Shown: positions 45,115 through 53,939 of the stretch, piece by piece
Position numbering within the stretch: position 1 is the first letter of the stretch
Layout: every line of letters begins with the position of its first letter
DNA from: Ezakiella massiliensis
GTDB lineage: Bacteria; Bacillota; Clostridia; Tissierellales; Peptoniphilaceae
Length of the DNA stretch: 64,000 bases
Direction of reading: 5' to 3'
Assembly (NCBI RefSeq): GCF_900120165.1
Contig: NZ_LT635475.1
Coordinates: 620,001-684,000 of the forward strand
Made by a program: the position numbers and the translations under genes
Notes under the pieces: generated by a model
Database searches by the model: none
Told to the model about the DNA's origin: nothing
What the model saw: the letters and a program-made list of their open reading frames with translations, nothing else

Positions 45115-45861
45115 TTGGTACATGTTGGAATAGATATTGGTTCAACTGCTTCAAAAGTCGCAGTAATGGACCAAGACAAAAAAGAAATTTTATACACAAA
45201 ATTGCTGCCAAGCGGATGGAACAGCCGTGAAACTGGCGAAGAAATCCTGCGCTGGCTAAAGAGCCTAGACCTTGGCGATATGGATATAGTTGCAACTGGT
45301 TACGGACGCGTATCCGTTCCCTATGCGGACAAGACGATCACAGAGATCACCTGCCATGCCAAGGGAGCCATGTACCTCCACCCAGGCGATATGACTGTCA
45401 TCGACATCGGCGGCCAAGACACAAAGGTCATCGTCGTCGAAAACGGAATGGTCTCCGACTTCTTGATGAACGATAAGTGCTCAGCAGGTACAGGAAAGTT
45501 TTTGGAAGTTATGGCCAACAGACTTGGACTTACCCTCAGCGAAATGTACGAGTACGCTGAAAGAGGGGAACCAGTTCCCATCTCAAGCTTGTGCACAGTT
45601 TTTGCTGAATCAGAAATCATAAGTCTCATGGGCAAGGGTACTCCACGTGAAGACATTTGCTCAGGAGTAGTTGCATCAATCGTAACAAAGGTAGCTTCAC
45701 TTTCATCCAAGCGTTTAAAGGCAGGCGATGTATTTTTGACAGGCGGTTTTTGTGACAGCCCATATATGGTCGAAAAACTTTCTGAGGAGCTAAAAACAGA
45801 AGTAAAAACAGATCCACGTGCAAGATTTGCTGGTGCAATCGGGGCGGCCCTCCTTGCATAA
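45115..45861 (+). CDS. yjiL: ATP-dependent activator of dehydratase / double-cubane reductase (HgdC/YjiL type)
   Basis: 248-residue ASKHA-fold ATPase that uses ATP to drive low-potential electrons onto its iron-sulfur partner. Phosphate-binding motif VGIDIGSTASK, DIGGQDTK, and the two cysteines that bridge a [4Fe-4S] cluster across the dimer in MNDKCSAGTGKF and SSLCTVFAES. Start is TTG 45115 with AAGGAGG nine bases upstream. First gene of a four-gene plus-strand operon. Confidence 0.93.
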   Translation: MVHVGIDIGSTASKVAVMDQDKKEILYTKLLPSGWNSRETGEEILRWLKSLDLGDMDIVATGYGRVSVPYADKTITEITCHAKGAMYLHPGDMTVIDIGGQDTKVIVVENGMVSDFLMNDKCSAGTGKFLEVMANRLGLTLSEMYEYAERGEPVPISSLCTVFAESEIISLMGKGTPREDICSGVVASIVTKVASLSSKRLKAGDVFLTGGFCDSPYMVEKLSEELKTEVKTDPRARFAGAIGAALLA

Positions 45862-46582
45862 TATAGATTTTTTTAAAAATTTACGGCGGGAGGCTTATGT
45901 CCACGCCATCAATAGAAAAATAGAAGGCAAGGCCATAGCCGGTACCTTTGGGAATGTGGATGAAGTCGTGCTTAGAGCATGTGACATTATCCCCTATCCA
46001 ATAGTGTCAGTCGAGGGATATATATTTGAGCATGGACAAGTAAAGGAGTCCTGCCACCCAATAAATGCCAGCCGGATTTATTTGGAAACCGGCAAGTGCC
46101 CCCTGCTCTTTTCTGCAGGCTTTATAGTCCACGATGGTATGTGTCCATATTTTGTAAAAGAAATATCGGCAGTTACTGACAAGGACTTTGTGGCGGAAGA
46201 AAATTTAAAAACTTACTTAAAAGATGGCTCTTACATTTTTAACCAAGAAAAATATACAAACATAAAAGAAAAACTAAATAAAATAGATCAAGCTTTTAAT
46301 TTTCTTGCCACAAGTGATATCGATTCAAAACTCCTTGCCTATGCAAAATTTTTCCTGCGCTTTGAACCCGACCTTGATAGGCGGATAGAAATTTTGCAAG
46401 AACTAACAAGTGAATACAAAAATATAAATAATATTAGAAAGACAATCAAAGTCCCCTGCCCCTATGGGATAATTGACGGGATTGATTGCGACAATTTTAG
46501 TATTATAGAAAGTACAAGCCAGGCGGACTTCGCTCCCTATGGCTGTGCTTTTTGTGATAAATATATTAAATACGAGGTGTAA
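45818..46582 (+). CDS. Half-length, cysteine-rich 2-hydroxyacyl-CoA dehydratase-like protein
   Basis: About 243-254 residues. The first 120 residues follow the dehydratase N-terminal pattern (GTFGNVDEVVLRACDIIPYP, KESCHPINASRIY, GKCPLLFSAGF, HDGMCPYF). The second half is not family-like: a helical spacer then a Cys cluster (VPCPYGIIDGIDCDNF, YGCAFC) near the end. Full subunits are 370-430 residues, so this is truncated or specialised. Start uncertain: ATG 45818 overlaps the activator by 44 bp without a ribosome site; an in-frame TTG at 45854 is an alternative. Two bases separate it from the next gene. Confidence 0.72.
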   Translation: MQDLLVQSGRPSLHNIDFFKNLRREAYVHAINRKIEGKAIAGTFGNVDEVVLRACDIIPYPIVSVEGYIFEHGQVKESCHPINASRIYLETGKCPLLFSAGFIVHDGMCPYFVKEISAVTDKDFVAEENLKTYLKDGSYIFNQEKYTNIKEKLNKIDQAFNFLATSDIDSKLLAYAKFFLRFEPDLDRRIEILQELTSEYKNINNIRKTIKVPCPYGIIDGIDCDNFSIIESTSQADFAPYGCAFCDKYIKYEV

Positions 46583-46584
46583 AA

Positions 46585-47859
46585 ATGGATAAGAATCATG
46601 AAATGTGGTCAAATATCGGCATGGATGTTGAAAAGCACGACGTCCTATGCGAAGTTTTACCAGGAGCTTTTGGTGACGTTTTCCTAAGTCAAGAAAACAG
46701 ACCAAAGGGCATGGATTATTTCAACATGGTCGTTGGTGACATCCACGGAATTAGACCATCAGAATTAATCGCAGAACAAGAAAAAGGCAGAAAAGTCGTT
46801 GGAACTTTTTGTATCCACGTACCAGACGAAGTGCCAATTGCTGCAAACGCAATTGTAACAGGCCTCTGCTCAGGCAGCCAATTCTGGGTACCAGGCGGAG
46901 AAAAAGTTCTTCCGACAGCAACTTGCCCACTAATCAAAGCAAGTCTTGGTGCAAGATTTGATAGAACTTGCCCATTCTTTAGAATTGCAGACCTATTTGT
47001 AGGCGAAACAACTTGCGACGGCAAGAAAAAAGCTTGGGAAATCCTTGGCGAAGACGCACCAGTTTATGTAATGGACATTCCACAACTAAAAACTGAAGAC
47101 GACTTCATCAAATGGGAAAAAGAAATTAAAAAGTACATCACAAAAATCGAAGAATTAACTGGCAACAAGGTTACAGAAGAAAGCCTCCACGACGCAATTG
47201 TTCTTATCAACAAAAAGCGCAAGGCTATGCAAAGATTAAATAACTTTAGAAAACTCGACAAGGTACCTATTTCAGGTAAAGACGTCTTACTTACAACTCA
47301 AATCGCTTTCTTTGATGACCCAGCCAGATTTACAGAAATGATCAACAAACTCTGTGACGAACTAGATGAACGCGTAAAAGAAGGCGTTAGCGTTTACAAA
47401 GAAGGAGCCAAGAGAATTCTCTTAACAGGTACTCCACTTTCAATTCCAAACTGGAAGATCCACCACATCATCGAATCCATGGGAGCAGCTGTTGTTGGCG
47501 AAGAAATGTGCACAGGCCTCAGATATTGTGAAAACCTAGTTGACGAAACTCCAGGCACAATCGACGAACAAGTTGAACACCTAGCCAAGAGATACCTAGG
47601 CAGCATCAACTGCGCATGCTTCACACCAAACGACGACAGAATTGACGACATCATCCGCTTGGCCAAAGAATACAAGGCAGACGGAGTTATCGACCTCAAC
47701 TTAAAATTCTGCACCCTCTACGACCTAGAAGGCAGAAAAGTTGAACGCGCCCTCAAAGAAGAAGGCATTCCAGTACTTGGCGTTGAAACCGACTACACAG
47801 ACGAAGACGCTGAACAATTAAAAACCAGAATCGGCGCATTCATTGAAATGCTTGGCTAA
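46585..47859 (+). CDS. Double-cubane-cluster-type reductase, second homologue
   Basis: 424 residues of the 2-hydroxyacyl-CoA dehydratase B/D superfamily. Conserved blocks: GTFCIHVPDEVPIAANA, ATCPLIKASLG, DRTCPFFRIADL, GETTCDGKKKAWE, EEMCTGLRYCEN and INCACFTPNDDR. Length and cysteine spacing resemble the double-cubane-cluster proteins that partner a dedicated activator. GC-richer C-ending codons suggest high expression. Sits between the half-length homologue and a DUF3343 gene. Substrate unknown. Confidence 0.88.
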   Translation: MDKNHEMWSNIGMDVEKHDVLCEVLPGAFGDVFLSQENRPKGMDYFNMVVGDIHGIRPSELIAEQEKGRKVVGTFCIHVPDEVPIAANAIVTGLCSGSQFWVPGGEKVLPTATCPLIKASLGARFDRTCPFFRIADLFVGETTCDGKKKAWEILGEDAPVYVMDIPQLKTEDDFIKWEKEIKKYITKIEELTGNKVTEESLHDAIVLINKKRKAMQRLNNFRKLDKVPISGKDVLLTTQIAFFDDPARFTEMINKLCDELDERVKEGVSVYKEGAKRILLTGTPLSIPNWKIHHIIESMGAAVVGEEMCTGLRYCENLVDETPGTIDEQVEHLAKRYLGSINCACFTPNDDRIDDIIRLAKEYKADGVIDLNLKFCTLYDLEGRKVERALKEEGIPVLGVETDYTDEDAEQLKTRIGAFIEMLG

Positions 47860-47865
47860 AAATTT

Positions 47866-48117
47866 ATGAAGCAATACTTTGTGTTTTTTAAAAACTCAAT
47901 AGACGCTTACAACCTGTCGCAAAAATTGACAGACATAGATACCACCCTTGCCCCAACACCCCGGGAGGCAGACTACTGTTGCGGAGTCTGCTTGATTTAT
48001 AAAAATCCTGAGGACAAGGCCTATATAGAAAAAATCGCCCAAGAAGCGGGCATAGATCTCGGAGGCTTTTGGGAAAGAGAGGGCGGCATCAACCCAGACA
48101 GGATGAAATTTTGCTAA
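47866..48117 (+). CDS. DUF3343 protein (putative Se/S carrier-like)
   Basis: 83 residues. The family motif is the cysteine group in READYCCGVCLIYK, preceded by a short ferredoxin-like alpha/beta start (KQYFVFFKNSIDAYNL). It often accompanies dehydratase or double-cubane genes and selenium genes. Six bp after the reductase gene and last in the operon. I infer a role in moving sulfur or selenium, or in cluster assembly. Confidence 0.85.
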   Translation: MKQYFVFFKNSIDAYNLSQKLTDIDTTLAPTPREADYCCGVCLIYKNPEDKAYIEKIAQEAGIDLGGFWEREGGINPDRMKFC

Positions 48118-48120
48118 ATT

Positions 48121-48173
48121 AAAAAACTGTATGTGTTTATCGAAAAAATCTCGGTAAATACATACAGTTTTTT
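48121..48173 (+). terminator. Terminator of the double-cubane operon
   Basis: Long hairpin, arms AAAACTGTATGT(G)TTTATCG and CGGTAAATACATACAGTTTT, then TTT. Confidence 0.85.
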
Positions 48174-48187
48174 TAATTGGATTTTTT

Positions 48188-48375
48188 TGCAAGATAACTT
48201 TCATTTTAATTTGCAATTTAGTTTTCATTTTACCTGCAAGCTAACCTTCATTTTTATTTGCAATTTAGTTTTCACTTTAATTTGCAAGCTAATCTTAAGT
48301 CTTATTTATAATTTAAATTTCATTATTATTTACAATTTATTTTTTATTTTTACTTGCTATTTAATTTGGAAATAA
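48188..48375. repeat. 24-bp tandem repeat array
   Basis: Seven to eight contiguous units of 23-24 bp of the form TGCAA-N5-TTTTCATTTTAATT, decaying toward the right. Alternate units share GCTAA versus TTTAG, implying a 48-bp higher-order unit. The block lies between the 3' ends of convergent operons and is related to the repeat at 24609-24860. No spacers, so not CRISPR. Confidence 0.75.
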
Positions 48376-48457
48376 TTTTTGACCTTGCTTTGATTTTTTA
48401 TTTGCTAAAAAATTCACAAGTTTTTCCCGCAAGCTTTATCACAGTTTCAACTATAAA

Positions 48458-48485
48458 AGCACTTAGACTCAAAAATCCAAGTGCT
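48458..48485 (-). terminator. Terminator of the methionine operon
   Basis: AGCACTT / AAGTGCT stem, A/T loop, T4 on the minus strand. Confidence 0.7.
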
Positions 48486-48499
48486 CTTTTACATACATA

Positions 48500-50269
48500 T
48501 TATTTTTTAAATATTCCTATAAGCTCGCCCACTATATCCATCCTACTAAAAGGCGTGATTATATAAAAACCATCTACGTGATCTTCAATCTCTTTCATAA
48601 AATCTGCGGTGATTTCCACTGCAAGCTTTGAGGCCTGGTCTCTATCCAAGTTTTTGTAACGGTCGATAATTTCATCGTCAAGTCTAATGCCCGAGGCTTC
48701 TGAATTCATAAAGATTGCGTTATTGTAACTAACGATTGGCATGACACCGCCCATTATATAGGCGCTTAGCTCTTGGCGGGCAATTTTTAAATTCTCCACA
48801 GCATTTCTGGATATGACCGGCTGAGTGTAAAAGACATTTACTCCAGCTTTTTCTTTGGCCTGGGCCCTCTTTATTTCCAAATCAAACTTGTTGGCATTTA
48901 AGTTTAAGGCGCCACCGATATTCATCTCATTTGTAAAAACTTTCTCGTTCATGTCGGCTACCATACCGGCAAATTTTGTGGAATTAAATTGAAAGACCGA
49001 TTTGACTTCGTCTTTTTCTGCCGTTGGCACTGGGTCGCCTGTAATGGTAATAATATTTAAAATATTTTCCAAATTTAATCCCAAAAGCAAGGCCTTGGAT
49101 GCGTTTACATTTCGATCTCTACAAGTCATGTGGACAATAGGCTCAATACCAATTTCATTTTTTATTTTATATGCAGTGAGGCTGGCGTCCACCCTGACCC
49201 TGGCAACTGGACAGTCGGCAATTGTAATTCCGTCGGCCCCAGCATTGGCCAGCGCCTTTACATTCTCCATATATTTTTTCATATTTAAATCCTTGGGCGG
49301 ATCAAACTCAACGACTATTGGCTTTTTCCCGTGCTCAAGTTTATTCCTAAAAAGATTTTCTGTGTATGGAGTATCAAGACGAAACTGTTTTTTCTTGGTC
49401 GGTCTAACTTTTGTATACCGATATTCGGAAATCCTCTCTGTAATTTCCTTAATAAATTCAGGACGAGTTCCGCAACACCCGCCAATAATTTGCACACCGT
49501 ATTCAAGAAATTGCAGGGTTGCATTTGAAAAATAATCCTTGTTAGCACTGTAATAAGTCCGATTTTTTATAACTGTAGGATAGCCGCCGTTTGGCATAAT
49601 GGAAATAATTTTATCCGGCAAATTTATTTTTTCAATGTATTCACGAAGTCTTAAAGGCCCGGACACACAGTTAAAGCCAACTGCATCTATGTCCTTGGAC
49701 TCGGCCGCTTTGAAAATCAAATCTTCTCCAACTTCCCCAGTCCGCGTGAGTCCGTCAGCTCCAACCGCAAAGGAAGTGATGATAAAGGCATCAGAATCTT
49801 TGCCCTTGATATACTTAGCTAGGTCCAAAAGTTTATCTAAATCTGAAAAAGTTTCAAACAAAAAATCATTAATTCCCTTGGACAAAAATATATCTATAAT
49901 CTTTTTGCCCTCAGCCAAGTCTTCATCAATCGAGTGTTCTTTGGTCTTAGGAATTGGGCCAATATCTGCAAATACCAATGTATCGGTCTTTGCCGCCGCC
50001 CGTTTGGCCAGATCAATCCCAGCTTCAATTACATTTTTTACCACAGAAAAATCCGTCCCCAAGGAAACCGTGTTGGCCTGGAAGGTGTTGGTCTTAATTG
50101 CCATGGCCCCCGCCTCCACATATTCCCTGTGGATTTCGAAAATCACTTCCGAGTCAAAGAGATTTGCCATCTCGCACTCGGGCATGACCCTAGTCGATTT
50201 GTCCGGATAATAGGTCCCCATGGCCCCGTCAAAGACCAGGGGAAATTTTATATTTTTTACATTTGTCAT
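48500..50269 (-). CDS. Homocysteine S-methyltransferase / methylene-THF reductase fusion
   Basis: About 589 residues. The N-terminal homocysteine methyltransferase barrel (about 10-290) begins LVFDGAMGTYY and has zinc ligands in VGFNCVSG and GGCCGTRPEF. The C-terminal half (about 310-589) is MetF-like, with VVEFDPPKD, MTCRDRN and ITGDPVP. The same architecture as Bacillus YitJ. It makes 5-methyl-THF, the donor for the MetH gene upstream. ATG 50269 lies one base after the metH stop and has GGTGA upstream; a TTG at 50281 is less likely. Confidence 0.9.
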   Translation of the reverse strand: MTNVKNIKFPLVFDGAMGTYYPDKSTRVMPECEMANLFDSEVIFEIHREYVEAGAMAIKTNTFQANTVSLGTDFSVVKNVIEAGIDLAKRAAAKTDTLVFADIGPIPKTKEHSIDEDLAEGKKIIDIFLSKGINDFLFETFSDLDKLLDLAKYIKGKDSDAFIITSFAVGADGLTRTGEVGEDLIFKAAESKDIDAVGFNCVSGPLRLREYIEKINLPDKIISIMPNGGYPTVIKNRTYYSANKDYFSNATLQFLEYGVQIIGGCCGTRPEFIKEITERISEYRYTKVRPTKKKQFRLDTPYTENLFRNKLEHGKKPIVVEFDPPKDLNMKKYMENVKALANAGADGITIADCPVARVRVDASLTAYKIKNEIGIEPIVHMTCRDRNVNASKALLLGLNLENILNIITITGDPVPTAEKDEVKSVFQFNSTKFAGMVADMNEKVFTNEMNIGGALNLNANKFDLEIKRAQAKEKAGVNVFYTQPVISRNAVENLKIARQELSAYIMGGVMPIVSYNNAIFMNSEASGIRLDDEIIDRYKNLDRDQASKLAVEITADFMKEIEDHVDGFYIITPFSRMDIVGELIGIFKK

Positions 50270-50270
50270 C

Positions 50271-52607
50271 TTATTCACCAAAAATTTCTTTCGCCACGCT
50301 TACGTTTGTCTTGGCGTCCTTGAGATAATAATTCGCCTGGATTTCTTCTGCATAAGCTTCGGTTAGGACCGCTCCACCGACCATAATCTTGGCATCGGGC
50401 AATTCTTGTTTTATTTGCTCAATTGTTATCTTCATGTTTTCCAAGGTCGTCGTCATAAGTGCACTTAAGCCGATGAGTTTAATATTTCTCTTCTTGGCCT
50501 CAGCCACAATTGTCTCTGGGTCCACATTCCTGCCCATGTCGATAACATTGTAGCCATAGTTTTCTAATATTACCTTGGCAATGTTTTTTCCAATGTCGTG
50601 GATGTCCCCCTTGACACTTGCGACTATGATATCGCCCTTGGAAATAGTTTCCTTGCCGGACTTTGCAATTGAGGCCTTGATAACTTCAAAACCAGCCTCA
50701 GCTGCGCTGGCACTTTTTATTAGTTGGGGAAGAAAAATTATTCCCTTTTCAAACTCGTCACCGACCTTATCAAGAGACGGAATCAAATAATTATCCACAA
50801 TTTCCAGCTCAGTTTTTTCCTTTAAGAGAACTTTGACTTGGTCCTTAACATTTTCCTTGAGCCCCTTGTAGACGGCTGTTTGAACATCCATGTCTACATT
50901 TTTTTCTTTATCAGTCGCCTGTATTTGGGAGAACTTTTCTACAAAATTATCAACAGCCCCTTCTTGGTTAGTCAACACCTTAAAAGCGGCTATGGCCTCC
51001 ATCATCCTGGCGGAATTTGGATTTATAATTGCCATGTTGAGGCCGGCATTCATTGCCAAAGTCAAAAAGCTGGCATTAATAATATCCCTACTCGGCAAAC
51101 CAAAACTAATATTTGAAACGCCAAGTAGGGTTTTTACGCCCAGCTCATCCCTGACTAATTCCATGGTTTTAATGGTCTCCATGGCCCCTTCAGGATTAGA
51201 AGAGACGGTTAAGGTCAGGCAGTCGATGTATATATCTTCTCTATCAATCCCCTCAGCCTCGGCCCTCTTTACAATTTTTTTCGCCAAGGCCAAACGGTCT
51301 TCGGCCTTCTCTGGAATCCCCTTTTCATCTATCAAGAGGGCGATGACTTGGGCATTGTATTTTTTTACAAGTGGCAAGATGGTGGTGAGTTTTTCTTCTT
51401 CACCGTTAACTGAATTGACGATAGCCTTGCCATTATAAACTCTAAGGGCAGATTCTATGGCCGCAGGATTGGTCGAGTCAATTTGCAGGGGCGTATCCAG
51501 AACTCCTTGCAAGGCCTTGACTATTTTTGCCTGCATGGCCGCTTCGTCAATGCCAGGAAAACCTACATTTACATCCAAGATTTCAGCCCCAGCATCTACT
51601 TGGGCGATTGCTTCTCTGATAAAAAAGTCCATGTCCTCGTTTTTGAGAGCCTCTTGGAATCTTTTTTTGCCAGTTGGATTTAATCGTTCACCAACCACCT
51701 TAAAGGCATAATTATTTAAAATTTTCAAGGCTGATGATGGACCAGAAATTTTATTTATCTTTCTTGTCTTAACTGGCTTGCCCTTGTATGAATCAGCCAA
51801 GATTTTTATAAATCTGTGGTCTGTACCGCAGCATCCACCAATGTATTTGACGCCCAAGTCTAAAATTTGCCCCATAGTCTTGGCAAAGTCTTCGGGCGAT
51901 AAATTATAATTTCCATCCATATCTGGAAAGCCAGCGTTGGGCTTAACTATTAAATCAATATCTGTTAGGCTTGCAAGTTTTTCTATCATCTTCACCATTT
52001 CGGCTGGCCCCAGGGAGCAGTTGATGCCAAGGGCACTCACGCCCAGGCCTTGGACCATGTTAACAAAAGTCTCCATGCTCACGCCTGCAAAAGTTCGACC
52101 GTCTTCTTCAAAGGTCATGGTTACAAAAATAGGCTTGTCCGTAGTTTCGCGGGCAGCCAAAATTGCCGCCTTAACTTCCAAAAGGTCGGTCATGGTTTCT
52201 ATTACAATAAGATCAGTATTTTCTTCTCCTGCCTTGATAACTTCCTTGAAAATATCAATGGCCTCTTCAAATTTCAAGGCCCCCATGGGCTCAAGCATTT
52301 CCCCTATTGGTCCGATATCTAGAGCCACACGTGCGCCAGTTTTTTGGGCAAGATTTTTGGCGTTTGCAGTCGCAGCCTTGACCACCTCTAGGGTTTTTTT
52401 AGATCCTATCTTCCGCCTGTTGGCACCAAAAGTGCAAGCGTAAATTATATCAGACCCTGCGTCAATATATTTTTGGTAAACTCCATTTACCATATCAGGA
52501 TTTTTTATATTTAATAATTCTGGAATTTCGCCCACTTCCATGCCGGCCTTTTGCAGCATGGTTCCCATGGCCCCATCCAAAATCACAACTTTATTTTTGG
52601 TATCCAC
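50271..52607 (-). CDS. metH: Cobalamin-dependent methionine synthase core (no reactivation domain)
   Basis: About 778 residues from GTG 52607, which has GGGGGG six bases upstream; a longer frame from 52712 lies inside the preceding gene. Order: homocysteine barrel (VILDGAMGTML, NCSLGPAEM, GGCCGTDHRF), pterin-binding barrel (VVGERLNPTGKKRF, LDVNVGFPG), B12 cap, and cobalamin domain with the base-off His motif DIHDIGKNI. It ends after the B12 domain, so the AdoMet-binding reactivation domain is missing. That domain is encoded separately just upstream. Confidence 0.94.
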   Translation of the reverse strand: MDTKNKVVILDGAMGTMLQKAGMEVGEIPELLNIKNPDMVNGVYQKYIDAGSDIIYACTFGANRRKIGSKKTLEVVKAATANAKNLAQKTGARVALDIGPIGEMLEPMGALKFEEAIDIFKEVIKAGEENTDLIVIETMTDLLEVKAAILAARETTDKPIFVTMTFEEDGRTFAGVSMETFVNMVQGLGVSALGINCSLGPAEMVKMIEKLASLTDIDLIVKPNAGFPDMDGNYNLSPEDFAKTMGQILDLGVKYIGGCCGTDHRFIKILADSYKGKPVKTRKINKISGPSSALKILNNYAFKVVGERLNPTGKKRFQEALKNEDMDFFIREAIAQVDAGAEILDVNVGFPGIDEAAMQAKIVKALQGVLDTPLQIDSTNPAAIESALRVYNGKAIVNSVNGEEEKLTTILPLVKKYNAQVIALLIDEKGIPEKAEDRLALAKKIVKRAEAEGIDREDIYIDCLTLTVSSNPEGAMETIKTMELVRDELGVKTLLGVSNISFGLPSRDIINASFLTLAMNAGLNMAIINPNSARMMEAIAAFKVLTNQEGAVDNFVEKFSQIQATDKEKNVDMDVQTAVYKGLKENVKDQVKVLLKEKTELEIVDNYLIPSLDKVGDEFEKGIIFLPQLIKSASAAEAGFEVIKASIAKSGKETISKGDIIVASVKGDIHDIGKNIAKVILENYGYNVIDMGRNVDPETIVAEAKKRNIKLIGLSALMTTTLENMKITIEQIKQELPDAKIMVGGAVLTEAYAEEIQANYYLKDAKTNVSVAKEIFGE

Positions 52608-53253
52608 AATCTTCCCCCCTTTTCCTAAATTCACAATCCATAAATAACCTGCAAGACTCGCAGCCCCTGTGCCTGTGAATCTGTTTGTTTTTAGATACTC
52701 CCAAAAGTGCACTTATGGACTTCCTGGGAACCATAATCCCCTCTCTTGTAGTCGTAAGTCCCAATTCTTTTTTTGCATTTATCAAAGTCAAAAATTTATC
52801 TTGAATGCCAATGGGCAGGTCGCCATAGCCCGGTGAAAACATATCGGTAAAATAAAATCCTCCAAAGTCCTTTTGCAAGATCTCAGCCACATTATCAGCA
52901 AGAGCCTCAACTGCTGCACTGGCTGCCGCATCTGTAACCACGCTTAGGCTCAAATCTGTAAAGGAAAGTCGACGGACCTCCATCTCAATCTCCTGGCCCA
53001 AAGTTACAGCCAGCAAAATGATCTTAAAAGAATCCTTTACCAGGTCATTTATATCTTGGCCCAGTAGAATATCTTTTAAAGTAGGATCGTCCTTGTCAAA
53101 GACCCTGTAAACAAATTTGGGCCGGGAAACCTTTTCGACAATGGCCAAAGCCCGATCAATCTCATCCATAATTTCCCCAGGAATTTCACCAGACCTGTAG
53201 GACAAATATTTTAATATTGCATTTTTATTCATAGATTCAAAAAAATTGTTCAT
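52591..53253 (-). CDS. Stand-alone methionine synthase reactivation-domain protein
   Basis: 220 residues matching the MetH activation domain: FSPGYGDLPIGIQDKF and MVPRKSISALLGVSKN, which in MetH bind AdoMet for reductive methylation of cob(II)alamin. It adds a C-terminal cysteine cluster (CESCRLFMDCEFRKRGEDC) seen in separate activation proteins of anaerobes. Its end overlaps metH by 17 bp. Together with metH and the MetF-fusion gene it makes a split methionine synthase operon. No SAM or cobalamin riboswitch was recognised in the 160 bp upstream. Confidence 0.9.
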   Translation of the reverse strand: MNNFFESMNKNAILKYLSYRSGEIPGEIMDEIDRALAIVEKVSRPKFVYRVFDKDDPTLKDILLGQDINDLVKDSFKIILLAVTLGQEIEMEVRRLSFTDLSLSVVTDAAASAAVEALADNVAEILQKDFGGFYFTDMFSPGYGDLPIGIQDKFLTLINAKKELGLTTTREGIMVPRKSISALLGVSKNKQIHRHRGCESCRLFMDCEFRKRGEDCGYQK

Positions 53254-53389
53254 AGCCTACATTATACCATAGATTCAGGCAAAATCCTAAAAAAATTTAC
53301 AAAAAATTAGATAACAAATAAATTTCTATTCATAATTCGAAATTTCTTAGCCATATAAAAACAAAAATTAATTTTTGCCAATAAAAAAG

Positions 53390-53405
53390 CACGCCTAAGC
53401 GTGCA
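53390..53405 (-). terminator. Terminator after yoeB
   Basis: GCACGC-CTAA-GCGTGC type stem and T6 on the minus strand. Confidence 0.75.
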
Positions 53406-53412
53406 AAGAACT

Positions 53413-53688
53413 TTAAAATTCATAGTGTGACCACATAGAAATAATAATTACAATTTTTTCTTCTTTTTCCACCCTGTAAACCAATCGGTGCTTAGCATTA
53501 ATCCGCCTCGAATAAGCCCCTGACAAATTTCCTTGGAGCTTTTCAAAATAGGGAGGATTTTGAAAAGGGTTTATCCTTAGCACTTCAATTAAATCCTTGG
53601 TCACCCTGTCCAAGCCAGACCCCTTAAGCTTTTTTATATCCTTAACAGCACTCTTGGTGTACCTAATCTCGTAATTACCAGTCGACAT
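53413..53688 (-). CDS. yoeB: YoeB-type mRNA interferase toxin
   Basis: 91-residue RelE-superfamily ribosome-dependent endoribonuclease. The C-terminal catalytic part reads GAYSRRINAKHRLVYRV and ends SMWSHYEF, with the Arg and C-terminal His-Tyr of YoeB. N-terminus YEIRYTKSAVKDIKKLKGSG matches the family. Overlaps the antitoxin gene by 14 bp in the antitoxin-first order. Confidence 0.93.
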   Translation of the reverse strand: MSTGNYEIRYTKSAVKDIKKLKGSGLDRVTKDLIEVLRINPFQNPPYFEKLQGNLSGAYSRRINAKHRLVYRVEKEEKIVIIISMWSHYEF

Positions 53689-53923
53689 CTTCTTCCCTTA
53701 CTGTATCTTTGACATCAACCTTGAGCCCATCCTCGATTTTTTCCTTCATGCCAGGAAGAGAATTCAAATACAAGGTCTCCATTAAACCCCTATAGTCTTC
53801 TTCGCTCATCACAATAGCGTTACCAGACTTTGTGCTAATATTAATAACCTCATTATATTTTATAGTCCCATCCAAGAGATCAAAAATATTTTTTCTAAAG
53901 TTAGTGACATTTATATTTTGCAT
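53675..53923 (-). CDS. yefM: YefM/Phd-type antitoxin
   Basis: 82 residues: N-terminal Phd/YefM DNA-binding fold (NVTNFRKNIFDLLDG, VINISTKSGNAIVMSEEDY) and an acidic C-terminal tail that wraps the toxin. AAGGAGGGG site upstream. Represses its own promoter through TGTACA-type sites, one of which overlaps the -10. Confidence 0.92.
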   Translation of the reverse strand: MQNINVTNFRKNIFDLLDGTIKYNEVINISTKSGNAIVMSEEDYRGLMETLYLNSLPGMKEKIEDGLKVDVKDTVREEDVDW

Positions 53924-53939
53924 ACCACCCCTCCTTATA

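Noticed and set aside
42641..48117. Selenocysteine codons in the SelD-associated and DUF3343 genes
   Set aside because: All frames are intact with cysteine codons and no in-frame TGA; the selenium link rests only on family association.
53254..53412. SAM or cobalamin riboswitch ahead of the methionine operon
   Set aside because: The short upstream gap shows a TATAAT-like box but none of the conserved riboswitch cores.
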